Notes under the pieces: model-generated
Database searches by the model: none
Told to the model about the DNA's origin: nothing
Seen by the model: only the letters and a program-made list of their open reading frames with translations
Shown here: positions 1-9,928 of the stretch, piece after piece
Layout of the letters: the number at the start of each line of letters is the position of its first letter
Numbering within the stretch: the stretch's first letter is position 1
Source of the DNA: Pigmentiphaga kullae
Lineage (GTDB): Bacteria; Pseudomonadota; Gammaproteobacteria; Burkholderiales; Burkholderiaceae_B
Assembly: GCF_004216695.1 (NCBI RefSeq)
Contig: NZ_SGXC01000002.1
Span: 1,612,001-1,676,000, forward strand
Length of the DNA stretch: 64,000 nt
Direction: 5' to 3'
Program-made: the position numbers and the translations under genes

Positions 1-347
1 TGGTCGGCCGTGTCCAGGATCTGGAACGTCTGGGGCAGCCCGGCATCCCGGTAGTGCGCACGCAGCATCCGGTTGCACAGGCCGTGGAAGGTGCCTATCC
101 ACATGCCGCGCGTGTTGATGGGCAGCAGCGCGCTGATGCGGGTCAGCATCTCGCGCGCGGCCTTGTTCGTAAAAGTAACCGCCATCAGGCCGTGCGGGCT
201 GACCTGGCCGGTCTGGATCAGCCAGGCCATGCGCGTGGTCAACACCCGTGTCTTGCCGCTGCCGGCGCCGGCCAGCACCAGGGCGTGGCGGGGTTCGATC
301 GTGACGGCGGCGTGCTGGGGGGCGTTGAGATTGTCGAGCAGGGACAT
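1..347 (-). CDS. uvrD: UvrD/Rep-family DNA helicase, N-terminal part (cut by window edge)
   Basis: SF1A DNA helicase that unwinds DNA in nucleotide excision and mismatch repair. Only the first 115 codons are present; the rest lies beyond base 1. Seen: the Q-motif region (LNAPQHAAV, Gln11), Walker A AGAGSGKT at residues 26-33, and motif Ia (AVTFTNKAA). The ATG at 347-345 begins MSLLDNLNAPQ, the usual UvrD N-terminus. The gene is divergent from leuS, an arrangement common in Alcaligenaceae. Rep or PcrA paralogues share these motifs, so UvrD rather than Rep is inferred from context. Confidence 0.9.
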   Translation of the reverse strand, partial: MSLLDNLNAPQHAAVTIEPRHALVLAGAGSGKTRVLTTRMAWLIQTGQVSPHGLMAVTFTNKAAREMLTRISALLPINTRGMWIGTFHGLCNRMLRAHYRDAGLPQTFQILDTAD

Positions 348-422
348 GGCGCGGAATGCTGGGAATGAGAGAGTGCGGCAGGCAGTCTAGCACCGCTGGC
401 CCAGCAGAGCCCCGCCTGCTTC

Positions 423-428
423 TATAAT
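423..428 (+). promoter_or_regulatory. candidate -10 box for leuS
   Basis: A perfect TATAAT lies about 100 bases before the leuS start, in the 180-base divergent gap with uvrD. No good TTGACA-like -35 sits 16-18 bases upstream, so this is a candidate only. Confidence 0.35.
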
Positions 429-527
429 GAGGGGTTTAGCCGGCCGGCTGCCCTCGCGCGAGCCGGCCCAGGCCCGCGGCCATGGCGTCATCGCCGCGCC
501 AGAATACCTTAGACCAGCCCGGAACCC

Positions 528-3188
528 ATGCAGGAACGCTACGCTCCCACCGAGATCGAATCCGCTGCCCAGAAGCACTGGGAAGCGACCAACGCCTACC
601 TGACGGTAGAACACGCGAAGAACGCCGACGGCTCGGAAAAGCCCAAGTTCTACGCCTGCTCGATGCTGCCCTACCCCAGCGGCAAGCTGCACATGGGCCA
701 CGTGCGCAACTACACGATCAACGACGCCATGTACCGGCAGTTGCGCATGAAGGGCTACAACGTCCTGATGCCCATGGGCTGGGACGCCTTCGGCATGCCG
801 GCCGAGAACGCCGCCATCAAGTCCAAGGTGCCGCCGGCGAAGTGGACCTACGACAACATCGCCTACATGAAGAAGCAGATGAAGGCGATGGGGCTGGGCA
901 TAGACTGGTCGCGCGAAATGGCCGCCTGCGACCCGAAGTACTACAAGTGGAACCAGTGGCTGTTCCTGAAGATGCTGGAAAAGGGCATCGCCTACCGCAA
1001 GACCCAGGTGGTGAACTGGGATCCGGTGGACCAGACCGTGCTGGCCAACGAACAGGTCATCGACGGGCGCGGCTGGCGCTCGGGCGCGCTGGTGGAAAAG
1101 CGCGAGATCCCCGGCTACTACCTGCGCATCACCGACTACGCCGAGGAACTGCTGGACGAGGTCAAGAACAACCTGACCGGCTGGCCCGAGCGCGTGCGCC
1201 TGATGCAGGAGCACTGGATAGGCAAGAGCGAGGGCACGCGCTTCGCCTTCACCCACGACATCCGCGACGCCGCCGGCCAGTTGATCCAGGACGGCCGCAT
1301 GTACGTGTTCACGACGCGCGCCGACACCATCATGGGCGTCACGTTCTGCGCGGTCGCGCCCGAACACCCCCTGGCCCTGCACGCCGCCGCCACCGATCCC
1401 GCCCTGGCCGCCTTCATCGAGGAATGCCGCAAGGGCGGCGTGACCGAGGCCGAGCTGGCCACGCGCGACAAGGAAGGCCTGCCGACCGGCCTGACCGTGG
1501 TGCACCCGCTCACCGGCGCAGCCGTGCCGGTCTGGGTCGGCAACTACGTGCTGATGAGCTACGGCGACGGCGCGGTCATGGGCGTTCCCGCCCATGACGA
1601 ACGCGACTTCGCGTTCGCCAGGAAATACGGCCTGCCCATCAGGCAGGTCATCCAGGCCGAGGGCCAGGCCTTCTCCACCGACGCCTGGCAGGAATGGTAC
1701 GGCGAGAAGCAGGTGGCCCGCACGGTGAACTCCGGCAAGTACGACGGCCTCGGCCACCAGGCCGCCGTCGACGCCATCGCGGCCGATCTCGCGGCCAAGG
1801 GCCTGGGCGAGAAGCGCACCACCTTCCGCCTGCGCGACTGGGGCGTGTCGCGCCAGCGCTACTGGGGCACGCCCATCCCCATCATCCACTGCGAGGCCTG
1901 CGGCCCCGTGCCGGTGCCCGAGAAAGATCTGCCGGTCGTGCTGCCCGAGGACCTGATCCCGGACGGCAGCGGCAACCCGCTGGCCAGGAGCGAATCGTTC
2001 CTGAAGTGCGTCTGCCCGCAGTGCGGCAAGCCCGCGCGGCGCGAGACCGACACCATGGACACGTTCGTGGACTCGTCCTGGTACTTCATGCGCTATACCT
2101 CGCCGGGCAACGACGCGGCGATGGTCGACGGGCGCAACGACTACTGGATGCCGATGGACCAGTACATCGGCGGCATCGAGCACGCCGTGCTGCACCTGCT
2201 GTACGCCCGTTTCTGGACCAAGGTCATGCGCGACATGGGCCTGGTCAAGTTCGGCGAACCCTTCGTCAAGCTGCTGACGCAGGGCATGGTGCTCAACCAC
2301 ATCTACTCGCGCAAGAACGAGAAGGGCGGCATCGAGTACTTCTGGCCCGACGAAGTCGAGAACATCTACGACGCCAAGGGCGCCATCGTGGGCGCCAAGC
2401 TCAAGGCCGATGGCTCGCCCGTGGACTACGGCGGCGTGGGCACGATGTCCAAGTCCAAGAACAACGGCGTCGATCCGCAATCGCTGATCGACACGCAGGG
2501 GGCCGACACGGCGCGGCTGTTCGTAATGTTCGCGAGCCCCCCCGAGCAGACGCTGGAATGGTCGGGGTCGGGCGTGGACGGCGCGCACCGCTTCCTGCGC
2601 CGCCTGTGGTCCTTCTGCCATGCGAACCGCGCACGCATCCAGGCGGCGCTGGGCCGTCCCGCCCCGGCCGACTGGTCGTCCGCCAGCCAGGCCGTCAAGC
2701 TGCTGCGCCGCGACGTCCATGCCATCCTGAAGCAGGCCGACTACGACTACCAGCGCATCCAGTACAACACCGTGGTCTCGGCCAGCATGAAGCTGCTGAA
2801 CACGCTGGAAGACGCCAAGCTCGAGGGCGAGACCGGCGACGCCGCGCTGGCCGAGGGCACGCGCATCCTGCTGTCTGTGCTCTACCCCATCGTGCCGCAC
2901 CTGACCTGGCAGGCCTGGCTCGACCTGGGCTACGGCCAGGCCCACGGCGACCTGCTGGACGCGCCCTGGCCCCAGCTGGACGAAGCCGCGCTGGTGACCG
3001 ACGAGGTCGAGCTGATGCTGCAGGTCAACGGCAAGCTGCGCGGTTCGCTGTCGGTGCCCAGCAGCGCCGACAAGGCCGCCATCGAGGCCCTGGCCGTCGC
3101 GCACGAGGCCGTAGGCCGGTTCCTCGAGGGACGTCCGCCCAAACGCGTTATCGTTGTCCCTGGCAAACTAGTAAACGTGGTGGGCTAG
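528..3188 (+). CDS. leuS: leucine--tRNA ligase
   Basis: Class Ia aminoacyl-tRNA synthetase that charges tRNA-Leu in the cytoplasm. At 886 residues it is full length for bacterial LeuRS. The HIGH signature appears as HMGH at residues 55-58, and the KMSKS loop as MSKSK at 640-644, preceded by Thr, as in many Burkholderiales. The CP1 editing domain with its TTRADT motif lies between them, and the anticodon-binding and C-terminal domains follow. The ATG at 528 gives the normal N-terminus [11 protein letters not shown]. It is followed by lptE and holA, the conserved order. The first copy of the 80-nt three-hairpin element begins 10 bases after the stop. Confidence 0.98.
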   Translation: MQERYAPTEIESAAQKHWEATNAYLTVEHAKNADGSEKPKFYACSMLPYPSGKLHMGHVRNYTINDAMYRQLRMKGYNVLMPMGWDAFGMPAENAAIKSKVPPAKWTYDNIAYMKKQMKAMGLGIDWSREMAACDPKYYKWNQWLFLKMLEKGIAYRKTQVVNWDPVDQTVLANEQVIDGRGWRSGALVEKREIPGYYLRITDYAEELLDEVKNNLTGWPERVRLMQEHWIGKSEGTRFAFTHDIRDAAGQLIQDGRMYVFTTRADTIMGVTFCAVAPEHPLALHAAATDPALAAFIEECRKGGVTEAELATRDKEGLPTGLTVVHPLTGAAVPVWVGNYVLMSYGDGAVMGVPAHDERDFAFARKYGLPIRQVIQAEGQAFSTDAWQEWYGEKQVARTVNSGKYDGLGHQAAVDAIAADLAAKGLGEKRTTFRLRDWGVSRQRYWGTPIPIIHCEACGPVPVPEKDLPVVLPEDLIPDGSGNPLARSESFLKCVCPQCGKPARRETDTMDTFVDSSWYFMRYTSPGNDAAMVDGRNDYWMPMDQYIGGIEHAVLHLLYARFWTKVMRDMGLVKFGEPFVKLLTQGMVLNHIYSRKNEKGGIEYFWPDEVENIYDAKGAIVGAKLKADGSPVDYGGVGTMSKSKNNGVDPQSLIDTQGADTARLFVMFASPPEQTLEWSGSGVDGAHRFLRRLWSFCHANRARIQAALGRPAPADWSSASQAVKLLRRDVHAILKQADYDYQRIQYNTVVSASMKLLNTLEDAKLEGETGDAALAEGTRILLSVLYPIVPHLTWQAWLDLGYGQAHGDLLDAPWPQLDEAALVTDEVELMLQVNGKLRGSLSVPSSADKAAIEALAVAHEAVGRFLEGRPPKRVIVVPGKLVNVVG

Positions 3189-3197
3189 AGGCTGGCT

Positions 3198-3274
3198 CCC
3201 CCCTACGCGCTGACGCGCGCCCCCCAGGGGGCGATGCGGGTGGACCGGCAGAGCCGGATCCACCGCATCCTGGG
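3198..3274 (+). repeat. 80-nt three-hairpin 3' element, copy 1 (after leuS)
   Basis: A C-run is followed by a short CGCG/CGCG hairpin, a CGCCCCC/GGGGGCG hairpin, and a long imperfect hairpin whose arms start GATGCGG and end CGCATC around the core CCGGC-aga-GCCGG. It ends in CCTGGG. It starts 10 bases after the leuS stop in the sense direction. There is no U-tract, so it is not a standard intrinsic terminator. Confidence 0.85.
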
Positions 3275-3320
3275 GAAACTCAACGGGCTTCGTTGGTGAA
3301 GTCTTGATTTGGAAACTGGC

Positions 3321-3860
3321 ATGAAACCGTTGTCCTCTTCGTCCTCTGCTGATATGCGACGCCGTATGCTGCTGCAAGCCGCAGCAAGCGGCGGGCTGGC
3401 ACTTCTGGCGGGCTGCGGCTTCGCGCTGCGGGGCACGGCCGACCTGCCCTTCTCCACGCTCTACATCGGCGCCGCCGACACCTCCGAGCTTGGCGCGCAG
3501 TTGCGCCGCTACGTGCGCAACACGACCAATACCCGCATCGTCGAGGATCCCAAGGAGGCGCAAGCCCAGTTGCAGATCCTGCAGGAAACGCGCGAGCGCA
3601 GCATCCTGTCGCTGGACGCCTCGGGCCGCGTGCGGGAATTCGAGCTGCGCTACCTGTTCGCCTTCCGCGTCCACGACGGCAAGGGCCAGGACTACATCCC
3701 GCCCACGACCATCGCGCTCAAGCGCGACCTGACCTTCAGCGACGCGAACACCCTGGCCAAGGACTCCGAAGCCAACCTGCTGTATCGCGACATGCAGAAC
3801 GAAACGGTGCAGCAGGTCTTGCGCCGCATGGCCGCTGTCGAGTCGAAGCAGCCCAGTTGA
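3321..3860 (+). CDS. lptE: LPS-assembly lipoprotein LptE
   Basis: Outer-membrane lipoprotein that plugs the LptD barrel and helps place lipopolysaccharide in the outer leaflet. The 179-residue product has a signal peptide ending in the lipobox LLAGC, with the lipidated Cys at residue 32, then the LptE/RlpB-type domain beginning GFALRG. The leuS-lptE-holA order supports the call. The start is uncertain: ATG 3321 has a GGA about 7 bases upstream, while ATG 3354 (MRRRMLLQ) would give a more typical signal peptide with Cys at 21. Two copies of the three-hairpin element flank the gene. Confidence 0.92.
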   Translation: MKPLSSSSSADMRRRMLLQAAASGGLALLAGCGFALRGTADLPFSTLYIGAADTSELGAQLRRYVRNTTNTRIVEDPKEAQAQLQILQETRERSILSLDASGRVREFELRYLFAFRVHDGKGQDYIPPTTIALKRDLTFSDANTLAKDSEANLLYRDMQNETVQQVLRRMAAVESKQPS

Positions 3861-3867
3861 TGAAGAG

Positions 3868-3946
3868 CCCCCCCCCTACGCGCTTCGCGCGCCCCCCAGG
3901 GGGCGATGCGAGTGGACCGGCGGAGCCGGATCCACCGCATCCTGGG
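3868..3946 (+). repeat. 80-nt three-hairpin 3' element, copy 2 (after lptE)
   Basis: Begins 8 bases after the lptE stop, in sense orientation. The C-run is nine bases (six in copy 1). Hairpin 1 reads CGCGC-ttc-GCGCG; hairpin 3 has core CCGGC-gga-GCCGG and outer arms GATGCG/CGCATC. Confidence 0.85.
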
Positions 3947-4005
3947 TCACGGCGGCGCGATCTCGCCGTCGACCTCGGTGCTCATCGGTCCGCTGGAGGC
4001 ACGCC

Positions 4006-5040
4006 ATGAGGCAATTGCGTCCCGAACAACTGATTGCCCAGCTCCAGCGGGCGGGCGAGCAGTTGGAACCGCTGTATACGGTAACCGGCGACGAGCCCCT
4101 GCTCGTGATCGAAGCCTGCGACGCCTTGCGGACGGCGGCCACCGCCGGCGGATTCACGGAACGGGAAACGGTGGTGGCGGACGCCCGCAGCGACTGGAAC
4201 GCGCTGCTGAGCGCCTCGCAATCGATCTCGCTGTTCGGCGACCGCCGGCTGCTGGAATTGAAGATCCCCACCGGCAAGCCCGGCAAGACCGGCGGCGAGG
4301 TGATCGCCCGGCTGGCCGGGCAGGCGCCAAGCCAGCGGGGCGACAGCGTCACGGTCGTGATGCTGCCCAAGCTGGACAAGACGACCCGCTCGTCGGCCTG
4401 GTTCTCGGCGCTGGCGGAGCATGGCATCGTCGTGGACGTGCCCACCATCGAACGGCCCATGCTGCCCGGCTGGGTGGGAGAGCGGCTGGCGCGGCAGAAG
4501 CAGCGCGCCGGCGCCGAGGTCCTGCAATGGCTGGCCGACCGCGTCGAGGGCAACCTGCTGGCCGCGCACCAGGAAATCCTCAAGCTCGGCCTGTTGTATC
4601 CCGAAGGCACGCTGACGCTGGAGCAGGTGCAGGACGCGGTCATGAACGTGGCGCGCTATGACGTCTTCAAGCTGCGCGACGCCATGCTGGCGGGCGACGG
4701 CAAGCGCATGGTGCGCCTGATCGAAGGCCTGCGTGCCGAGGGCGAAGCCCTGCCGCTGGTGCTGTGGGCGGTGGGCGAGGAAATCCGCCTGCTGGCCCGC
4801 CTGGCCCAGGCAGGCCAGCAGGGGCAAAGCGTGCCGGCGCTGATGCGCACGCTGCGTTTCTTCGGCACGCATGAACAATTGGCCAACCAGGCACTCAAAC
4901 GGCTGCCCCCCCAGGCCTGGACCGCCGCCGTCCACCACGCCCACGAGGTGGACAAGATCATCAAAGGACTGCGTGTTCCGGGGCGCCTCCCGGATCCGTG
5001 GCACGAAATCACGCGGCTGGCGCTCAGGCTCGCTGCCTGA
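4006..5040 (+). CDS. holA: DNA polymerase III subunit delta
   Basis: Clamp-loader subunit that opens the beta sliding clamp during replication. The 344-residue protein matches HolA in length and N-terminus (RPEQLIAQL, then [20 protein letters not shown]), with the AAA+-like delta domain and a C-terminal helical collar (around 240-344). GGAGG sits 8 bases before the ATG. It lies between lptE and proA, as in related genomes, with 28 bases to proA, so co-transcription with proA is likely. Confidence 0.96.
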   Translation: MRQLRPEQLIAQLQRAGEQLEPLYTVTGDEPLLVIEACDALRTAATAGGFTERETVVADARSDWNALLSASQSISLFGDRRLLELKIPTGKPGKTGGEVIARLAGQAPSQRGDSVTVVMLPKLDKTTRSSAWFSALAEHGIVVDVPTIERPMLPGWVGERLARQKQRAGAEVLQWLADRVEGNLLAAHQEILKLGLLYPEGTLTLEQVQDAVMNVARYDVFKLRDAMLAGDGKRMVRLIEGLRAEGEALPLVLWAVGEEIRLLARLAQAGQQGQSVPALMRTLRFFGTHEQLANQALKRLPPQAWTAAVHHAHEVDKIIKGLRVPGRLPDPWHEITRLALRLAA

Positions 5041-5068
5041 GGCGCCCCGCCCCCAGCGATTCATACGG

Positions 5069-6334
5069 ATGGATACCTCTACGCTCGACCAAACCATGCG
5101 CCGGATCGGCGCCAGCGCCCGCGCCGCCGCCCGGCAGGTCGCGCGCGCCGACGACCGCGCCAAGGCCGCCGCGCTGCGCGCCATGGCGGCCGGCCTGCGC
5201 GACCGCAAGGACTGGCTGCAGGCGGAAAACGCCAAGGACCTGGAAGCGGCCCGGGCGAACGGACTGGACGCGGCCCTGGTGGACCGCCTGACGCTGTCGG
5301 ACAAGGCCCTGGGGCTGATGGCCGCCGGCCTGGAGCAGATCGCCGCCATGCCCGACCCCGTGGGCGAACTGACCGAGACCCGCACGCGGCCGAACGGCAT
5401 GCAGGTGGCCCGCATGCGGGTCCCGCTGGGCGTCATCGCCATCGTCTACGAATCGCGCCCCAACGTCACCATCGACGCGGCCGCGCTGTGCCTGAAATCG
5501 GGCAACGCCACCATCCTGCGCGGCGGTTCCGAAGCCATCCACTCGAATACCGCGCTGGGCCGCATCGTGCGCGCGGGCCTGGAAGCCGCCGGCCTGCCCG
5601 CCGACGCCGTGCAGGTGGTCGAGACCACCGACCGGGCGGCCGTGGGCAAGCTGGCCACCATGACCGAATACGTGGACGTCATCGTTCCCCGGGGCGGCAA
5701 GGGGCTGATCAAGCGCCTGTCCGAGGAAGCGCGGGTGCCGGTCATCAAGCACCTGGACGGCATCTGCCACGTCTACGTCGACCGCGACGCCGACCTGGCC
5801 AAGGCCCACACCATCGCGTTCAACGCCAAGACCTACCGCTACGGCATCTGCGGGTCGATGGAAACCCTGCTGGTCCACGCGGGCGTGGCCGCGGCCTTCC
5901 TGCCCGCGATGGGCCAGGCGTTTGCCGCGCACGGCGTCGAGATGCGAGGCTGCGAGCGCACCCGCGCGCTGCTGCCGCAGGCCTTGCCCGCGACCGAGGA
6001 AGACTGGGACACCGAATACCTGGGTCCCATCCTGTCCGTCAAGGTAGTGGACGACCTGGACCAGGCCATCGGCCACATCGAAGCCCACGGCTCCCAGCAC
6101 ACCGACTCCATCGTCACCGAGAACCTGTCCGCCGCCCGCCGCTTCCAGCGCGAGGTCGATTCGAGCTCGGTCTACGTCAATCTGCCGACCTGTTTCGCCG
6201 ACGGCTACGAATACGGCCTGGGTGCCGAGATCGGCATCTCGACCAACAAGCTGCACGCCCGCGGTCCGGTCGGGCTGGAAGGATTGACCACGCTGAAGTG
6301 GGTCCTGACCGGCGACGGCCAGACGCGGGGCTGA
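5069..6334 (+). CDS. proA: glutamate-5-semialdehyde dehydrogenase (gamma-glutamyl phosphate reductase)
   Basis: Second step of proline biosynthesis: NADPH-dependent reduction of gamma-glutamyl phosphate to glutamate-5-semialdehyde. At 421 residues it is the normal ProA length. Characteristic segments include [27 protein letters not shown], the catalytic-Cys region [15 protein letters not shown], and a C-terminal [20 protein letters not shown]. The ATG at 5069 (MDTSTLDQ) lies 28 bases after holA. No proB is seen in the window. Confidence 0.97.
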   Translation: MDTSTLDQTMRRIGASARAAARQVARADDRAKAAALRAMAAGLRDRKDWLQAENAKDLEAARANGLDAALVDRLTLSDKALGLMAAGLEQIAAMPDPVGELTETRTRPNGMQVARMRVPLGVIAIVYESRPNVTIDAAALCLKSGNATILRGGSEAIHSNTALGRIVRAGLEAAGLPADAVQVVETTDRAAVGKLATMTEYVDVIVPRGGKGLIKRLSEEARVPVIKHLDGICHVYVDRDADLAKAHTIAFNAKTYRYGICGSMETLLVHAGVAAAFLPAMGQAFAAHGVEMRGCERTRALLPQALPATEEDWDTEYLGPILSVKVVDDLDQAIGHIEAHGSQHTDSIVTENLSAARRFQREVDSSSVYVNLPTCFADGYEYGLGAEIGISTNKLHARGPVGLEGLTTLKWVLTGDGQTRG

Positions 6335-6434
6335 CGCCTCGCGCAACACCATGCGGCGGCCAGGGCCCGACGGCCCGCCCCGCCGTCCGATCCCGCCGCC
6401 CCGGCGGCATGCATGCATCGACAAGGAAGCGCTT

Positions 6435-6857
6435 ATGTTGTGGGTGAAAGCTTTTCACATCGTCTTCGTCGCCTCGTGGTTCGCCGGCCTGTTCTACCTG
6501 CCGCGCATCTTCGTCAACCTGGCGCAGGAAACGAACGCGGCCGCCGCCACGCGGCTGCTGGGCATGGCGCGCCGGCTGTTCCGCTTCACCACCATCCTGG
6601 CGGTGCCGGCGGTCCTGCTGGGCCTGTGGCTGTATGTGGGCTATGGTATAGGGCGCGGCCCCGGCAACGGCTGGATGCACGCCAAGCTGGCGGTGGTCAT
6701 CCTGGTCATCGGCTACCACCACGCCTGTGGCAGCCTGCTGCGCAAGTTCGAGGCCGGCCGCAACGCCCGGCCCCACGTGTTCTACCGCTGGTTCAACGAG
6801 GTTCCCGTGCTGCTGCTGCTGGCCGCCACCGTCCTCGTTGTCGTCAAACCCTTCTGA
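6435..6857 (+). CDS. hemJ: HemJ/CopD-family membrane protein, likely protoporphyrinogen oxidase HemJ
   Basis: Predicted inner-membrane enzyme that oxidises protoporphyrinogen IX to protoporphyrin IX in haem synthesis. The 140-residue protein has about four membrane segments and the HemJ signatures: His8 in AFHIVFVASWFAGLFYLPRIF, and a WMHAKL segment. AAGGAAG lies 6-12 bases before the ATG. The oxygen-dependent haem gene hemF is also in this window. The CopD copper-export family shares the fold, so the name rests on motif agreement and length. Confidence 0.82.
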   Translation: MLWVKAFHIVFVASWFAGLFYLPRIFVNLAQETNAAAATRLLGMARRLFRFTTILAVPAVLLGLWLYVGYGIGRGPGNGWMHAKLAVVILVIGYHHACGSLLRKFEAGRNARPHVFYRWFNEVPVLLLLAATVLVVVKPF

Positions 6858-8348
6858 TTGGCCCACGTCTTGTCCGATACTCCCGAGCGCAAAAAACCGA
6901 CGCTTTCCCTTCCCACCGGCACCCGCCCACGGCAATCCGGCGATCCGCAGGACACCGAGCGGCGCAGCCGGTCGGGCCCGCGCGCCCATCGCGTGGCACG
7001 GGCGGCGCTCGAAGGCGGCAAACAGCCCGCCGCTGCGGATGAGCCGAGGCAGGCTCCCGACGCGCCGCCCCGCAAGCCGCGGCCGCGACGCGACGACGAG
7101 CCTGTTGCCCGCCCGCGCGAGCGGCACGCGGGCCGCCCCGCCCCAGCCCCAGCCCCCGCGGCCGAGCCGAGGGCCGAACGGCGGCCCCGCGGCGCGCAGG
7201 CCGAGGTCTTCGCCATGTTCGCCCCCTGCCCGCAGGGCCTGGAACATGCTCTGGTCGACGAGCTGCATGCGCTGGGCTACGACGACGCCCACCCCGGCCG
7301 CGCCGGCGCCCATTTCACGGCCGACTGGAACGGCATGATGCGCGCCAATCTGGAATCGCGGCTGGCCACCCGCGTCCTGGTCCGGGTCGCGCACGGCACC
7401 GTGCGCGACGAGGACGAACTGCTGGAACTGGCCCGCGCCACCCCCTGGGAGCGCTGGTTCGGCGCCGAGCAGACCCTGCGCGTGGATACCTCGGCCGTCC
7501 GCAGCCCGATGAAAAGCCTGCAGTTCTGCAACCTGCGGGTCAAGGACGGCATCTGCGACCGCCTGCGCGAACTCGAGGGGGAACGCCCCAACATCGATAC
7601 CGTGCGGCCCGATGCCCGCGTGCATGCCTTCCTGGACGAAACCAGCGCCACGCTCTACCTGGACACCTCCGGCGAATCGCTGTTCAAGCGCGGCTGGCGG
7701 CTGGACAAGGGCGAGGCGCCACTGCGCGAGAATCTGGCGGCGGGCCTCCTGGCCCTGTCCGGCTGGCCCGCCGACGTACCGCTGATCGACCCCTTCTGCG
7801 GTAGCGGTACCATCCTGATCGAGGCCGCGCTCAAGGGCCTGCGCGTGCCGCCGGGCATCTCCCGCCCGTTCGCCTTCGAGCGCCTGCGCGGCCACCAGGA
7901 CCGCCGCTGGCGCGACCTGAAGGATGACGCGCGCGCCCGCATCCTGCCCGAACTGCCCATGCAACTGGCCGGCGCCGACATCGATCCGCGCGCCATCGAC
8001 GCGGCGCGCGACAATGCCCACCGGGCGGGGCTGACCGAGGACGCGGTCTATTTCGAAGTGGCCGACGCGCGCGACACCTGCCCGCTGGACGAACGCGCGG
8101 GCTGGCTGGTCACCAATCCGCCCTACGGGGAACGCCTGGACCTGGAAGAAGATCGCCAGCTCTGGACCGAATGGGCCAGCACGCTCAAGCGGGAATTCGG
8201 CGGCTGGCAGTTGCACGTCATCACCAGCGACATGGAATTCCCCCGCAAGCTGCGCCTGGATCCGTTCCGGCGCACGCCCGTCTACAACGGCGCGCTGGCC
8301 TGCCGGCTGTTCGGCTTCCAGCTGGTCAAGGGCAGTTTCCGCCGCTGA
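6858..8348 (+). CDS. rlmL: THUMP-domain class I RNA methyltransferase, RlmL-like (23S rRNA m2G2445)
   Basis: Predicted SAM-dependent methyltransferase of 23S rRNA guanine. The folded part starts near residue 118 (FAMFAPCPQGLE), with a THUMP region, then the methyltransferase domain with DPFCGSGT and the catalytic NPPYGER. At 496 residues it lacks the RlmK half fused in Escherichia coli RlmKL. The first ~115 residues form a low-complexity extension rich in Arg, Pro and Ala. The start is uncertain: TTG 6858 directly abuts the hemJ stop, TTG 6870 (LSDTPERK) is an alternative, and neither has a clear ribosome-binding site. Confidence 0.85.
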   Translation: MAHVLSDTPERKKPTLSLPTGTRPRQSGDPQDTERRSRSGPRAHRVARAALEGGKQPAAADEPRQAPDAPPRKPRPRRDDEPVARPRERHAGRPAPAPAPAAEPRAERRPRGAQAEVFAMFAPCPQGLEHALVDELHALGYDDAHPGRAGAHFTADWNGMMRANLESRLATRVLVRVAHGTVRDEDELLELARATPWERWFGAEQTLRVDTSAVRSPMKSLQFCNLRVKDGICDRLRELEGERPNIDTVRPDARVHAFLDETSATLYLDTSGESLFKRGWRLDKGEAPLRENLAAGLLALSGWPADVPLIDPFCGSGTILIEAALKGLRVPPGISRPFAFERLRGHQDRRWRDLKDDARARILPELPMQLAGADIDPRAIDAARDNAHRAGLTEDAVYFEVADARDTCPLDERAGWLVTNPPYGERLDLEEDRQLWTEWASTLKREFGGWQLHVITSDMEFPRKLRLDPFRRTPVYNGALACRLFGFQLVKGSFRR

Positions 8349-8394
8349 ACCTCAAGCTCGCCCAAACCGCCGTCGATGCGCGGTGGGCAAGTTT

Positions 8395-9048
8395 TCAGTA
8401 CAGGTCGTGCCGGACCGAATGATCGTAGTGCGCATCGATCTGCTCGACCCGCGCATCACCGATCCCGGCCGGGTCATCGCCCAACCTGGCGAGTGAAGCC
8501 ATCATCCGGCCGACCGTAGGCAGGGCCTGGCGGTCGAGCCTGGAGCCGTCCCTCCAGAGTCCCGCGCGGTTGATCGCCCTGCCACAATGCAGCAGCACTT
8601 CGTCGACCTGCACCACGGTCGCGGTCTTGGGCGTCCGTTCGCCTTCACGCAACTGGGCCAGAAGCTCTGCGGCTGTGGAAACGCGACCGCGGCCGTTGAT
8701 GCGCAGGAAGATCTCCAAGCCGGGGAACAGGAACAGCATGCCGAGACGTTCGTCGCGCCGCAGATTGCGCATCGACTCGATACGATTGTTGCCCGGCCAA
8801 TCGGCAAAGGCGACCGTGTGCGGATCGAGCACGTGGACAAACCCGGGCGGGCCGCCGCGGGGCGAGGCGTCCAGGCCCCGCTCGCTGCCCGTGGCAAGGC
8901 AGAAGAACGTGGCGACCCGGAGGTAGTCCACGTGAAAATCGACCAGGCGGTCCAGCACCGCCTTCTGGATCCTCTCGGAGGGCTGCGCATAGAGCGCGTC
9001 CAGATCGGGCTCGTCGGAATGGTCCGGAGGAATGTCTTGTGCGCGCAT
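8395..9048 (-). CDS. pyridoxamine 5'-phosphate oxidase-family FMN-binding flavoprotein
   Basis: Split-barrel flavoprotein of the PPOX/PNPOx superfamily (MSMEG_1061-like branch); the substrate is unknown. Seen: a helical N-terminus, then a split barrel (FFCLATGSERGLDASPRGG, VAFADWPGNNRIESMRNL, RLGMLFLFPG, RINGRGRVS). The ATG at 9048 has a perfect AGGAGG 7 bases upstream, which decides the start at 217 residues. It is divergent from the AraC-type regulator at 9140, with a long palindrome between them, so joint control is likely. Confidence 0.85.
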   Translation of the reverse strand: MRAQDIPPDHSDEPDLDALYAQPSERIQKAVLDRLVDFHVDYLRVATFFCLATGSERGLDASPRGGPPGFVHVLDPHTVAFADWPGNNRIESMRNLRRDERLGMLFLFPGLEIFLRINGRGRVSTAAELLAQLREGERTPKTATVVQVDEVLLHCGRAINRAGLWRDGSRLDRQALPTVGRMMASLARLGDDPAGIGDARVEQIDAHYDHSVRHDLY

Positions 9049-9100
9049 GGGCGGCCTCCTGCATGAATGGACTTCAGTGTAAGGAGACTTCGCGTGGCGG

Positions 9101-9127
9101 CTATAGAATGTATCGGACATTCGATAG
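9101..9127. promoter_or_regulatory. palindromic operator-like site between the flavoprotein and AraC genes
   Basis: Two 11-base arms, CTATAGAATGT and ACATTCGATAG, separated by ATCGG, match as an inverted repeat with one mismatch. It sits 13 bases before the AraC start and 53 before the flavoprotein start. There is no U-tract, so a protein-binding site is more likely than a terminator. Confidence 0.5.
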
Positions 9128-9139
9128 CTTGAATCCGCC

Positions 9140-9928
9140 ATGCCTGATCCCATCCTCCAACTGCGCCACTTTCTCGACATGTCGGAGGGGCCGGTCCTGG
9201 TCGCCGCCCAGGGCCGGCACGACGGTGACTTGGCCGCCACTCCCCACCAACATGCGCGTGGGCAGCTGTTCGGGTCGCTGCGTGGCCTGCTGTCGGTGGG
9301 CGTCGATGACGGCCTGTGGCTCGTTCCGGCAATCCACGCCGTGTGGCTGCCGCCGCATACCCCCCATTCGGGCCGGTCGCACGGGCCGTTTCATGGCTGG
9401 AGCGTCTACGTCGCCGAGCCCGCCTGCGCGAATCTGCCGCAGCACCCCTGCACCCTTCGAACCTCCGGCCTGCTGCGGGAAGCAGTACTGCGGGCATGCG
9501 CCTGGGAACCCGTGACCGCAGCGCCGCTGACCGGACCCCACGCCCACGTCGCCGCGGTGATCCTCGACGAGATCCGCAGCCTGCCGGCCGAACCCTTCGG
9601 GCTGCCGCTGCCGCGCGATCCGCGCCTGCAGCGCATAGCACGGGCGCTGATTGCCGATCCGGCCGACGATCGGGACCTCGAGCGCTGGGCGGCCTGGGCG
9701 GCCGTCAGTTCGCGCACCCTGAGCCGACGGTTCTTGGCCGAAACAGGGTTCAACTTCACGGCCTGGCGGCAGCGCGCACGCATGTTGCGTTCACTGGAGA
9801 TGCTCGCGGCAGGAATATCCGTGACGGCCATCGCATTCGACCTGGGTTATTCGACGGCGAGTGCGTTCATCGGAGTTTTCAAGCGCACCTTCGGGGAAAC
9901 GCCGGCCACCTATCGCGCGCGTCTCTGA
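9140..9928 (+). CDS. AraC-family transcriptional regulator with cupin-like N-terminal domain
   Basis: Transcription factor of 262 residues. The N-terminal half looks like a cupin effector domain (HQHARGQLF, AVWLPPHTPHSGR). The C-terminal ~100 residues carry two AraC helix-turn-helix motifs (WAAWAAVSSRTLSRRFLAET and AFDLGYSTASAFIGVFKRTF, the second typical of the family). The ligand is unknown. It is divergent from the PPOX flavoprotein across a palindrome that it probably binds. Confidence 0.9.
   Translation: MPDPILQLRHFLDMSEGPVLVAAQGRHDGDLAATPHQHARGQLFGSLRGLLSVGVDDGLWLVPAIHAVWLPPHTPHSGRSHGPFHGWSVYVAEPACANLPQHPCTLRTSGLLREAVLRACAWEPVTAAPLTGPHAHVAAVILDEIRSLPAEPFGLPLPRDPRLQRIARALIADPADDRDLERWAAWAAVSSRTLSRRFLAETGFNFTAWRQRARMLRSLEMLAAGISVTAIAFDLGYSTASAFIGVFKRTFGETPATYRARL

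Noticed and set aside
387..3104. 905-codon open frame antisense to leuS
   Set aside because: Produced by the high-GC third-position bias of leuS; its residues (His, Gly, Gln, Val-rich) match no family, and leuS is certain.
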